Assembly: GCA_036675475.1 (NCBI GenBank)
Contig: JAKFEY010000052.1
Coordinates: 1 to 23,326, forward strand
Direction of reading: 5' to 3'
Length of the DNA stretch: 23,326 nucleotides
Source: JALYRV01 sp036675475
Lineage (GTDB): Bacteria > Acidobacteriota > Vicinamibacteria > Vicinamibacterales > SCN-69-37
Shown here: positions 1-6,368 of the stretch, in pieces
Position numbering within the stretch: the first letter of the stretch is position 1
How the letters are laid out: each line of letters opens with the position of its first letter
Made by a program: the position numbers and the translations under genes
Notes under the pieces: model-generated
Databases searched by the model: none
What the model was told of the DNA's origin: nothing
What the model saw: the letters and a program-made list of their open reading frames with translations, nothing else

Positions 1-425
1 GGGCTCGCCGCCAGCACCATGCCGTTCGACTCGATGCCCATCAGCATGCGCGGCTCGAGGTTGGCGACGATGACGACGTGGCGGCCGACCAGCGCCTCAG
101 GCTCGTAGGCCTCGGCAATGCCGGCGGCCAGCGTGCGCTGTTCGAAGCCGAGATCCAGCGTGAGCTTGATCAGCTTTTTCGACTTGGGCACGCGCTCGGC
201 CGTCAGCACCTTGGCCACGCGCAGATCGACTTTCATGAAGTCGTCGATGGTGATCTTTGCGCCGACCGCTGCTGAGGATTGTGCCGCCGCGGGTGCGGGC
301 GCCGGCGCGGCGGTTCCGGGTGGCGGCCCCTGCGCCGCTGCGGGCGCCTGCGGCGACGTGCGTCCGGTTGCGGGCGTCACGCTGGGCACCATCTCGGGCT
401 CGGGCTTCGGTTGCTGGTCGCTCAC
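1..425 (-). CDS. Methionyl-tRNA synthetase beta subunit / Trbp111-like tRNA-binding protein (partial, runs off left edge)
   Basis: The minus-strand frame opens at a GTG at 425 and stays open to the window edge (141 codons visible). AAGGAG at 432-437 lies 6 nt upstream and decides the start. Residues 1 to about 54 are a Pro/Ala-rich, low-complexity tail. An OB-fold tRNA-binding domain of the Trbp111/EMAP-II type follows, with visible motifs KITIDDFMKVDLRVAKV, KSKKLIKLTLDLG and VIVANLEPRMLMGIESNGM. In many bacteria this domain is fused to the C-terminus of MetRS; here the neighbouring MetRS ends without it. The protein is therefore inferred to be the separate tRNA-binding (dimerisation) subunit, as in split MetRS. 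It is divergently transcribed from metG. A CsaA-like chaperone is a less likely alternative because of the metG context. Confidence 0.85.
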   Translation of the reverse strand, partial: MSDQQPKPEPEMVPSVTPATGRTSPQAPAAAQGPPPGTAAPAPAPAAAQSSAAVGAKITIDDFMKVDLRVAKVLTAERVPKSKKLIKLTLDLGFEQRTLAAGIAEAYEPEALVGRHVVIVANLEPRMLMGIESNGMVLAAS

Positions 426-487
426 GGTCTTCTCCTTGCCTTCATGTCAGAACGCGCGCCGTACGCGGCGATCTCCGAGGGCGAACG

Positions 488-495
488 AGTATAGT
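488..495. promoter_or_regulatory. Overlapping divergent -10 boxes between the two MetRS subunit genes
   Basis: TATAGT at 490-495 reads on the plus strand toward metG, and TATACT at 493-488 reads on the minus strand toward the tRNA-binding subunit. They share the symmetric core AGTATAGT. Expected start sites would give a leader of about 24 nt for metG and about 55 nt for the beta subunit. No convincing -35 box was found in either direction. This is sequence pattern plus inference. Confidence 0.5.
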
Positions 496-525
496 ACTGA
501 TAGACCCTCATGAGTTGCCACCGCT

Positions 526-2223
526 ATGCGTGATCGCCACCTCATTACCAGCGCGCTGCCCTACATCAACGGCGTCAAACATCTCGGCAATCTCGTCGGC
601 TCGATGCTGCCGGCCGACGTGTACGCGCGCTACCTCCGCGCCCGCGGCAACGACGTGCTGTTCCTGTGCGCGACCGACGAGCACGGCACCCCCGCCGAAC
701 TTGCCGCGATCGAGGCCGGCCTGGACGTGTCCGAGTTCTGCCGGCAGCAGCACGAGATTCAGGCGGATCTCGGCCGCCGCTTCGCGCTGTCGTTCGATCA
801 TTTCGGACGCAGCTCCTCGCCCCAGAACCACGAGCTCACGAAATATTTCGCGCGCCGGCTCGAAGAGAACGGTCTCATCGAAGAGCGCACGACCAAGCAG
901 GTCTACTCGATTGACGATGGCCGCTTCCTGCCCGACCGGTACGTCGTCGGCACATGCCCGCATTGCGGGTACGAGGCGGCGCGCGGTGACCAGTGCGAGA
1001 ACTGCACGCGCGTGCTGGACCCAACCGACCTTCTCAATCCGCGGTCCAGCATTTCCGGCAGCCCCAACGTGGAAGTACGCGACAGCCGTCACCTGTTCTT
1101 CAGGCTGTCGACGCTCGAGCCCGAGCTGCGCGCCTGGATCACGACGCGCGAGAACTGGCCGCCGGTCGCCACGTCAATCGCGCTCAAGTGGCTCAACGAG
1201 GGACTCGAGGATCGCGGCATCACGCGCGACCTGAAGTGGGGCGTGCCTGTCGACCGGCCCGGGTTCGAGCACAAGGTGTTCTATGTCTGGTTCGACGCCC
1301 CGATCGAATACATCGGCGCCACCCGGGAGTGGGCGGAGTCTCACTCGCCGGCCCGCGACTGGCGCTCCTGGTGGTACGACGCGCACGCCGTGAACTACAC
1401 CCAGTTCATGGCGAAGGACAACGTGCCGTTCCACACCATCATGTTTCCCGCCACGCTCATCGGCACGCGCGAGCCGTGGAAGCGGCCGGACTACATCAAG
1501 GCGTTCAACTGGCTGAAATACTACGGCGGCAAGTTCTCGACGAGCCAGCACCGCGGCGTGTTCATGTCGGATGCGCTCGAACTGCTGCCGGCCGACTACT
1601 GGCGCTACTACCTGATGGCCAACGCGCCGGAGTCGGATGACGCGGACTTCACGTGGGAGCTGTTCGCGGCCTGCATCAACAAGGACCTGTGCGGGGTCTT
1701 CGGCAACTTCGTCAATCGCGTGGTGAAGTTCGCGGCATCGAAATTCGACGCGGTGATCCCGGCGGCGGGCGAGCCCGGCGCGCCGGAGGCCGCCCTCGTC
1801 GCGTCGCTGCAGCAGGATCTGCGCGCCTACGAGCAGCATCTCGACGCGCTCAACTTCCGCAAGGCCATGGGCGCGCTGCGCGCGATGTGGGTCACGGGGA
1901 ACGGCTATCTTGCCGCTGAGGAGCCGTGGAAGCTGATGACGGCCGACCGCGCGCGCGCGGAAATGGTCGTACGCACCTCGATCAACCTCGTTCGCTTGTA
2001 CGCCGTCCTGTCGCATCCAATCATTCCGGAGACGAGCGACCGCATCCTTGACGCCCTCGGCGCCACCGGCGCGGAGCGCGCGTGGCCGGCCGATCTGGCT
2101 GACGAGATGCAGCGGCTGGAAGCCGGCCGCGCCATCGTCCCGCTCGAGCCGCTCTTTCGTCGCATCGCGGACGAGGATGTCGCCGCATGGCTCGCCCGAT
2201 TCTCGGGCTCGACGGCCGCGTAG
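526..2223 (+). CDS. metG: Methionine--tRNA ligase, catalytic subunit
   Basis: 565 aa class I aminoacyl-tRNA synthetase that charges tRNA-Met in the cytoplasm. The HIGH-equivalent is HLGN at residues 19-22. A zinc knuckle is visible as C144-x2-C147-x9-C157-x2-C160. The KMSKS loop is KFSTS at 336-340, with Thr where the second Lys usually sits. The anticodon-binding helical domain includes NKDLCGVFGNFVNRVVKF. The protein ends after this domain with no C-terminal Trbp111 module; that module is encoded separately on the opposite strand upstream. The start at 526 (MRDRHLITSALPYING) fits the family N-terminus, although no Shine-Dalgarno is evident. An upstream ATG at 510 is out of frame and soon terminates. 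The gene is convergent with radC, 34 bp away. Confidence 0.95.
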   Translation: MRDRHLITSALPYINGVKHLGNLVGSMLPADVYARYLRARGNDVLFLCATDEHGTPAELAAIEAGLDVSEFCRQQHEIQADLGRRFALSFDHFGRSSSPQNHELTKYFARRLEENGLIEERTTKQVYSIDDGRFLPDRYVVGTCPHCGYEAARGDQCENCTRVLDPTDLLNPRSSISGSPNVEVRDSRHLFFRLSTLEPELRAWITTRENWPPVATSIALKWLNEGLEDRGITRDLKWGVPVDRPGFEHKVFYVWFDAPIEYIGATREWAESHSPARDWRSWWYDAHAVNYTQFMAKDNVPFHTIMFPATLIGTREPWKRPDYIKAFNWLKYYGGKFSTSQHRGVFMSDALELLPADYWRYYLMANAPESDDADFTWELFAACINKDLCGVFGNFVNRVVKFAASKFDAVIPAAGEPGAPEAALVASLQQDLRAYEQHLDALNFRKAMGALRAMWVTGNGYLAAEEPWKLMTADRARAEMVVRTSINLVRLYAVLSHPIIPETSDRILDALGATGAERAWPADLADEMQRLEAGRAIVPLEPLFRRIADEDVAAWLARFSGSTAA

Positions 2224-2257
2224 TGGGTCTGCCGTCGGGCCGCGTTCCTGCTCGGTC

Positions 2258-2926
2258 CTAGAGTCTTCCCAGTTCCTTCATGGACGCGTATCGGCTGTCG
2301 GCGAGCACGATGTGGTCGAGCACATCGATGCCCACCAGGTCGCCGCCGGCGAGCATGCGCCGCGTCAGCAGCACGTCCTCGCGGCTCGGCGCGGGATCGC
2401 CCGACGGATGGTTGTGGAACAGCACGATGGCCGCCGCGCCGGCCAGAATGGCCTCGCGGAACACCTCGCGCGGATGGACGACGCTGGCGTCGAGCGATCC
2501 GATCGACAGAATGCGCGCGCGCATCAGGCGGTGCCGCGTGTCGAGCAGCAGCACGCCGAAACGCTCCACCGGATAGCAGCCGAAGAGCGGCAGCAGATAA
2601 TCCGCCACGTCGCGCGGCGTCGGAAACCGCGGCCGCTCGGCCGGGTCGCGGGTGAGCGATCGGCGCCCGAGCTCGATGGCCGCCTGAATGCGCGCCGCCC
2701 GCGCCGCCCCGATGCCGTGCGTGCGCGACAATTCGTCGCGCCCCATGCGCGTCAGCCCGCGCAAGCCGCCCGCGGCGTCGAGCAGGCCGTTCGCCACGTC
2801 GAGCGCGGTCTGCCCCGGCGTGCCGCTGCCCAGCAGCACCGCCACCAGCTCGTTGTCGCCGAGCGCATCCGTGCCCGCGCGCGCGAGCTTTTCACGGGGC
2901 CGATCGTGCGAAGCAAGCGCTTTCAT
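2258..2926 (-). CDS. radC: RadC family (UPF0758) JAB/MPN-domain protein
   Basis: 222 aa. The N-terminal half carries a helix-hairpin-helix-like segment (LTRMGRDELSRTHGIGAARA, about residues 58-77). The C-terminal half is a JAB/MPN domain with a complete JAMM zinc site: H171-x-H173-x7-S181-x2-D184 inside FHNHPSGDPAPSRED. The family was once linked to DNA repair, but its actual role is unsettled; chromosomal RadC is often only annotated as a DNA repair protein. Length and motifs are normal. The ATG lies 17 nt from the divergent lipoprotein ATG, so the promoter of this gene must lie inside the lipoprotein coding region or in those few bases. No Shine-Dalgarno is visible. The 3' end faces metG. 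Confidence 0.92.
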   Translation of the reverse strand: MKALASHDRPREKLARAGTDALGDNELVAVLLGSGTPGQTALDVANGLLDAAGGLRGLTRMGRDELSRTHGIGAARAARIQAAIELGRRSLTRDPAERPRFPTPRDVADYLLPLFGCYPVERFGVLLLDTRHRLMRARILSIGSLDASVVHPREVFREAILAGAAAIVLFHNHPSGDPAPSREDVLLTRRMLAGGDLVGIDVLDHIVLADSRYASMKELGRL

Positions 2927-2930
2927 CCGG

Positions 2931-2936
2931 TATACT
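2931..2936 (+). promoter_or_regulatory. -10 box (TATACT) for a probably leaderless lipoprotein mRNA
   Basis: TATACT ends exactly 7 nt before the ATG at 2944, so transcription would be expected to begin at or next to the start codon. There is no room for a Shine-Dalgarno. No clear -35 is seen in the overlapping 5' end of radC. Confidence 0.5.
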
Positions 2937-2943
2937 GCGGCGG

Positions 2944-3507
2944 ATGCGCCGTCTCTCCGCTCTGTTGCTGTTGCCGCTGGCTCTGGTCGCCTGTGGAGAA
3001 CCGCCGGAGCGCGAATATCACCAGGCCGTCGGCGCCATCGAAGCGGCCAAGGCCGCGGGCGCCGAAGCGTATGCGCCCGAGGAGCTCAACGCCGCGCAAA
3101 CGGCCCTCAAGCGCTATGACGAGGCCGTCGCGGAGCGCGACTACCGGCAGGCGCTCAATCATGCCCTCGACGCGCGCGAGCGCGCCTCCGCCGCCGCCAA
3201 GAAAGCCGCCGCCGACAAAGCCACCCGCCGCGGCGAACTCGAGCGCCTCATCGTCGTCCTCTCAACGGATGTTGAACGCGGACGCGTCGCGGCCCGAAGC
3301 GCCACGCGGGCCCAGGACGCCGCCGCGCGCACACTGCGCCAGGTGATCAGCGACACGGAGCAGGCCCTGCAAAATTCACGCGCCGCGCTCGAGCGCGACG
3401 ATGTGAAGCGGGCGCACGAGCTGCTCGAGGGCCTCGAAGCCCGTCTCGCACAAGCACTTGCGCCGTTCGACGCCTCCGCCCCCGGCACCCCGCCCCGCCG
3501 CCGCTGA
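2944..3507 (+). CDS. DUF4398-like lipoprotein
   Basis: 187 aa. A short Arg-containing n-region, a Leu/Ala-rich h-region and the lipobox LVAC (Cys17) indicate a lipid-anchored envelope protein. The mature part is almost wholly charged, Ala-rich and helical. Segments such as EYHQAVGAIEAAKAAGAEAY, YAPEELNAAQTALKRYDEA and DYRQALNHALDARERA match my memory of the DUF4398 family, in which two helical hairpins precede a longer coiled-coil. The C-terminus (residues 95-175) looks like continuous coiled coil. The function of the family is not known; a periplasmic structural or scaffold role is only a guess. The gene starts 17 nt from the divergent radC start, and translation is probably leaderless. Confidence 0.85.
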   Translation: MRRLSALLLLPLALVACGEPPEREYHQAVGAIEAAKAAGAEAYAPEELNAAQTALKRYDEAVAERDYRQALNHALDARERASAAAKKAAADKATRRGELERLIVVLSTDVERGRVAARSATRAQDAAARTLRQVISDTEQALQNSRAALERDDVKRAHELLEGLEARLAQALAPFDASAPGTPPRRR

Positions 3508-3785
3508 CATCGCCGGCAGCGCTGTTTCTGGACTGCTCGCTCGCCGCGCTGGTCGCAGAATGCGCGACCGCGCGCGAGTCGCGCATGCTCGCCACGCCGG
3601 ACGCGAGGTATTTCCGCCCGCCTCCTCTACGCTCTGATCAAGTCGGCAGGCAGAAACACCTCGCATCCGGCCACGCTCGCGGGCCGGGATCGGCGCGCTG
3701 GCTCCCGCGCGCGCCTTCGCCGTTCGAAAGACGCGCCTCCTGGCTTCGCATGCGCGCGCTTGCGACAGATTCGAGCGCGACCGAT

Positions 3786-3909
3786 CCAACATCTGCAACG
3801 TCCGACGTCGGCAAGCAGTTTCTGCGACCCTCGCGAGCGCGATCTGTGGATGGATTGCGGAAACCTCCCTCAAAGGAAGGTTTCCACCGATACCCGTTGC
3901 AGAAAGTGG
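3786..3909 (+). ncRNA. Candidate structured RNA (multibranched fold)
   Basis: A 9-bp closing stem pairs TCTGCAACG (3792-3800) with CGTTGCAGA (3895-3903), and CCA/TGG outside it pair across a 3x3 internal loop. Inside are the palindrome CCGACGTCGG (3802-3811), a GCAG-TTT-CTGC hairpin (3815-3825), a TCGC-GAGC-GCGA hairpin (3831-3842) and a long hairpin at 3859-3885. A terminator-like hairpin with a T-run follows at 3963-3998, which favours plus-strand transcription. The pairing was read by eye and no known RNA family was recognised. It could instead be a dispersed palindromic repeat. Confidence 0.35.
3859..3885. repeat. Strong 27-nt hairpin
   Basis: GGAAACCT (3859-3866) pairs perfectly with AGGTTTCC (3878-3885). 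After one mismatch, CCT/AGG extend the stem to a CAA loop. No T-run follows on either strand, so it does not look like an intrinsic terminator. It is the best-formed element inside the candidate structured RNA. Confidence 0.7.
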
Positions 3910-3962
3910 CGCGGCCTCGGAGGCGCGATGTTTGCGCCGCCCTCCGATCGACCGGCAAACAC

Positions 3963-3998
3963 ACGGAGCCAGGGCGCGCACTGCTGTCTCCGTTTTTT
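3963..3998 (+). terminator. Rho-independent-like terminator
   Basis: ACGGAG (3963-3968) pairs with CTCCGT (3988-3993), with CAG/CTG possible inside, and the stem runs straight into six T (3993-3998). It lies 456 bp after the lipoprotein stop, so it may end a separate transcript or a very long 3' UTR. Confidence 0.45.
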
Positions 3999-4035
3999 GG
4001 TCGATCCAGTCGGGCGTCACAAGCATCGCGCCTCC

Positions 4036-4051
4036 GGGCGCTCGTGCGCCC
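4036..4051. repeat. GC-rich hairpin just downstream of the transporter stop
   Basis: GGGCGC-TCGT-GCGCCC forms a perfect 6-bp stem 6 bp beyond the stop of the minus-strand transporter gene. There is no U-tract, so it could be a weak terminator or a 3' stabiliser only. Confidence 0.35.
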
Positions 4052-4056
4052 GCGCC

Positions 4057-5595
4057 TCAGACGGCGAAGCGGCCGATCGTCATGACGGTGGCGAGGATGA
4101 CGAAGTAGCCGAGGATGTCGAGCATCACGCCGTAGCGCATCATCTGGGTGATCGGCACGTGGCCGGAGCTGTAGACGATGGCGTTGGGCGGGGTGGAGAT
4201 GGGCATCATGAACCCCATCGAAGCGCCGAAGGTGGCGCCGAGCGCGGGTTCGAGCGGCGACACGCCGGCGGCGGTCGACACGGCGATCGCGATGGGCACG
4301 ATGATCGTGGCCGACGCGGTGTTCGACGCGGCTTCGCTGATGACGATGGCGACGGCGGTGAAGACGGCGGTCAGCAGGAACGGCGAGGGCTGGTCCATCG
4401 AGCCGGCGAGCGCGCGGCCCATGGCGGTGGCGAGGCCCGTCGAATCGGCGAGCGCGCCCATCGAGAGGCCGCCGCCGAACAGCAGCACGATGCCCCAGTC
4501 GATGCGCGACGCATCTTCCCATGTCAGCGTGAAGCGCCGCGCCGCCCAGTGCACCGGCAGCAGAAACAGCAGGATGGCGCCGATCATTGCCGCGATCGAC
4601 TCCGGCACGAGCCGCGCGTAGGCACGGGCCGCGTCGCTGGCGCCGAATCCGGTGATGGCGAAGACGCCGGGCAGCAGCCACAGCAGCACGGTCGTGAAGA
4701 ACGCCGCCATGACGTTGCGCTGGCCGCGCGTGATCGTGCCAAGCTTGCGCAGCTCGTCGCGCACGAGATCGGCGCTGCCTTCCACGACGGTCATGCCGCG
4801 AACGGCAAGGAAATGAAAGATCGCGAAGAGGCCTGCGAGCACGAGGATGACCATGGGCAGGCCGACGAGCATCCAGCGATCGAACGAGATGTCGATGCCG
4901 GCCTGCTGTCGCAGCAGCGCAATGCCGATCAGATTCGGCGGCGAGCCCACCGGCGTGCCGAGGCCGCCGATCGACGCCGCGAAGGCCGTCACGAGCATCA
5001 TCGCCAGCGCGTAGCGGCGCACGGCCGGCTCGCGCTCGCGGCCGGCGGCGAGATGCCCGACCAGCGCCATGCCGAGCGGAAACATCATGGCGGTGGTGGC
5101 GGTGTTGCTGATCCACATCGAGATGACCGCCGTCACCAGGCCGTACGCGACGAGGATGCGGCCCGGGCTGCGGCCGACCGCCTTCAGCGAGAGCGCCGTG
5201 AAGGCGATGCGCCGATCGAGGCCGTGCACGAACATGGCCTCGGCCAGGATGAAGCTGCCGATGAATAAAAAGATGATGGGATCGGCAAAGGGCGCGAATG
5301 CCGCGCGCACCGGCGCGACGCCGAACAGCACCGCGAGCACCGGCCCGATGAGCGCGGTGACGGCCAGCGGCAGCGCTTCGGTGATCCAGAGCACCACCAT
5401 CAGCGCCAGGATCGCCGCCAGCGTGTGCGCGGGCGGCGTGAGACCGGGGAAGGGCGCGAACAGCAGCGCGAGGAAGATGGCGGGGCCGAGGAACAGGCCC
5501 GCCGTGCGGCGCCGGCGATTGAATTGTTCTTCGGCCGGCGAGTAGGACTCGACCGACTCGAACGCCTCCTCCGGCTTGATCAGCCCGCGAGCCAT
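4057..5595 (-). CDS. DASS/SLC13 family sodium-dependent anion symporter (CitT-like)
   Basis: 512 aa from the ATG at 5595 (MARGLIKPEEAFESVESYSP). A soluble N-terminal segment of about 35 residues is followed by about a dozen hydrophobic segments. Both family signature repeats are visible: MWISNTATTAMMFPLGMALV with GGLGTPVGSPPNLIGI, and SEAASNTASATIIVPIAIAV with MGFMMPISTPPNAIVYSSG. These SNT and TP(P)N hairpins bind sodium and the carboxylate substrate in the family. Substrates in the family include di- and tricarboxylates or sulfate; which applies cannot be told here. The start overlaps the 3' end of the DapF-like gene by 16 nt, implying translational coupling. Longer upstream frames run through the DapF-like gene in another frame and were rejected. 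Confidence 0.92.
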   Translation of the reverse strand: MARGLIKPEEAFESVESYSPAEEQFNRRRRTAGLFLGPAIFLALLFAPFPGLTPPAHTLAAILALMVVLWITEALPLAVTALIGPVLAVLFGVAPVRAAFAPFADPIIFLFIGSFILAEAMFVHGLDRRIAFTALSLKAVGRSPGRILVAYGLVTAVISMWISNTATTAMMFPLGMALVGHLAAGREREPAVRRYALAMMLVTAFAASIGGLGTPVGSPPNLIGIALLRQQAGIDISFDRWMLVGLPMVILVLAGLFAIFHFLAVRGMTVVEGSADLVRDELRKLGTITRGQRNVMAAFFTTVLLWLLPGVFAITGFGASDAARAYARLVPESIAAMIGAILLFLLPVHWAARRFTLTWEDASRIDWGIVLLFGGGLSMGALADSTGLATAMGRALAGSMDQPSPFLLTAVFTAVAIVISEAASNTASATIIVPIAIAVSTAAGVSPLEPALGATFGASMGFMMPISTPPNAIVYSSGHVPITQMMRYGVMLDILGYFVILATVMTIGRFAV

Positions 5596-6368
5596 TCCCC
5601 GTCCATGGTGAGCTCCGCCCACCCGGTGAGATAGATCCCGTCGCCGGTCCACTCGACGCGCTGCTCGCCGCCCGGCGACTGGATCACCGCGTCGCGCGCC
5701 GCGCCGCCGAACGCCGCCGCGGCAACGCCGGCCGCGCACGCGCCCGTGCCCGACGCGTGTGTCGGCCCGACGCCGCGCTCCCAGATCAGGATGCGCACAC
5801 GATCGGGGCGCTCCACCTCGGCGAGCTCGACGTTCGTGCCTTCGGGAAACGCCGGGTGCGTCGCCAGCGCGCGCGCGATCGAGTGGAGCCGCTCTTCGGT
5901 TGGCGGGCCGAGCACGACGCACTGCGGATTGCCGACGCGCAGCGTGACGACCTCGAGCGGCGAGCCGAGCACGTCGAGCGTCTGCTGCCGCAGCCCGGTG
6001 GGCGCGCCCATCGCGGCGCGGAACGTATAGCGCGAGCCTTCGCGCGCGAGCAGCGTCAGCCGCTTCTCGCCCGCTTCGGTGTCGATCGTCACCTCGCGCG
6101 CGCCCGGATGGCGGGTCGCCAGCAGCACGGCCAGGCATCGCACGCCGTTGCCTGACACTTCCGATCGGCTGCCGTCGGCATTGAGCAGCCGCATCGACGC
6201 GGCCCCACCACCCGCCTCGCGATAAATCATCAGGCCGTCGGCGCCGATGCCGCGATAGCGATCGCAGATGCGCCGCGCCAGATCGGCGCGGTCGATGCCG
6301 GCGGGCAGCTGCGACTCCTCCATCAGGAGGAAGTCGTTGCCATAGGCGTGCGATTTGATGACGCGCAT
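5580..6368 (-). CDS. Diaminopimelate epimerase homologue lacking both catalytic cysteines
   Basis: 262 aa, close to the normal DapF length of about 275. DapF interconverts LL- and meso-diaminopimelate for lysine and peptidoglycan synthesis using two active-site cysteines. Family landmarks are present: HAYGNDFLLME near the N-terminus, GIGADGLMIY at 41-49, N63-x-DGS, GNPQCVV at 147-152, EGTNVELA and ERGVGPTHASGTGACAAG. In the usual pattern NxDGSx4CGN the first catalytic Cys falls on Ser72 (codon TCA at 6155-6153). The second, in ACGTGA, is Ser206 (codon TCG at 5753-5751). Nearby Cys78 and Cys211 are retained but are not the catalytic ones. The ATG at 6368 overlaps the methyltransferase stop (TAATG). 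It may be an active variant, an epimerase of another amino acid, or a non-epimerase. Confidence is high for family and low for activity. Confidence 0.9.
   Translation of the reverse strand: MRVIKSHAYGNDFLLMEESQLPAGIDRADLARRICDRYRGIGADGLMIYREAGGGAASMRLLNADGSRSEVSGNGVRCLAVLLATRHPGAREVTIDTEAGEKRLTLLAREGSRYTFRAAMGAPTGLRQQTLDVLGSPLEVVTLRVGNPQCVVLGPPTEERLHSIARALATHPAFPEGTNVELAEVERPDRVRILIWERGVGPTHASGTGACAAGVAAAAFGGAARDAVIQSPGGEQRVEWTGDGIYLTGWAELTMDGEWLAG

Larger units (their letters stand above)
3508..4056. other. Gene-free interval rich in inverted repeats
   Basis: 549 bp between the lipoprotein stop and the transporter stop. Open frames on both strands cross it, but they are Arg-rich, lack recognisable domains and overlap real genes antisense, so I do not call them. 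The interval holds a nested set of inverted repeats (3786-3909), a plus-strand terminator-like hairpin with six T (3963-3998) and a GC hairpin next to the transporter stop (4036-4051). A related 12-mer, GTCGGCARGCAG, occurs at about 3641 and about 3807. No tRNA or rRNA was recognised. Confidence 0.6.

Noticed and set aside
2224..2257. Possible terminator between the convergent metG and radC stops
   Set aside because: Only short, imperfect pairing and no T-run could be found.
3376..4026. Minus-strand open frame of 216 codons starting MLVTPDWIDQKTETAV, crossing the gene-free interval
   Set aside because: It is Arg/Ala/Ser-rich with no recognisable domain, passes through the hairpins and runs antisense into the lipoprotein gene. 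GC-rich DNA keeps such frames open by chance.
3638..5268. Very long open frames (about 490-500 codons) on both strands over the transporter gene
   Set aside because: They are extremely His/Arg/Asp-rich shadows of the DASS transporter, which has clear membrane segments and family motifs in its own frame.
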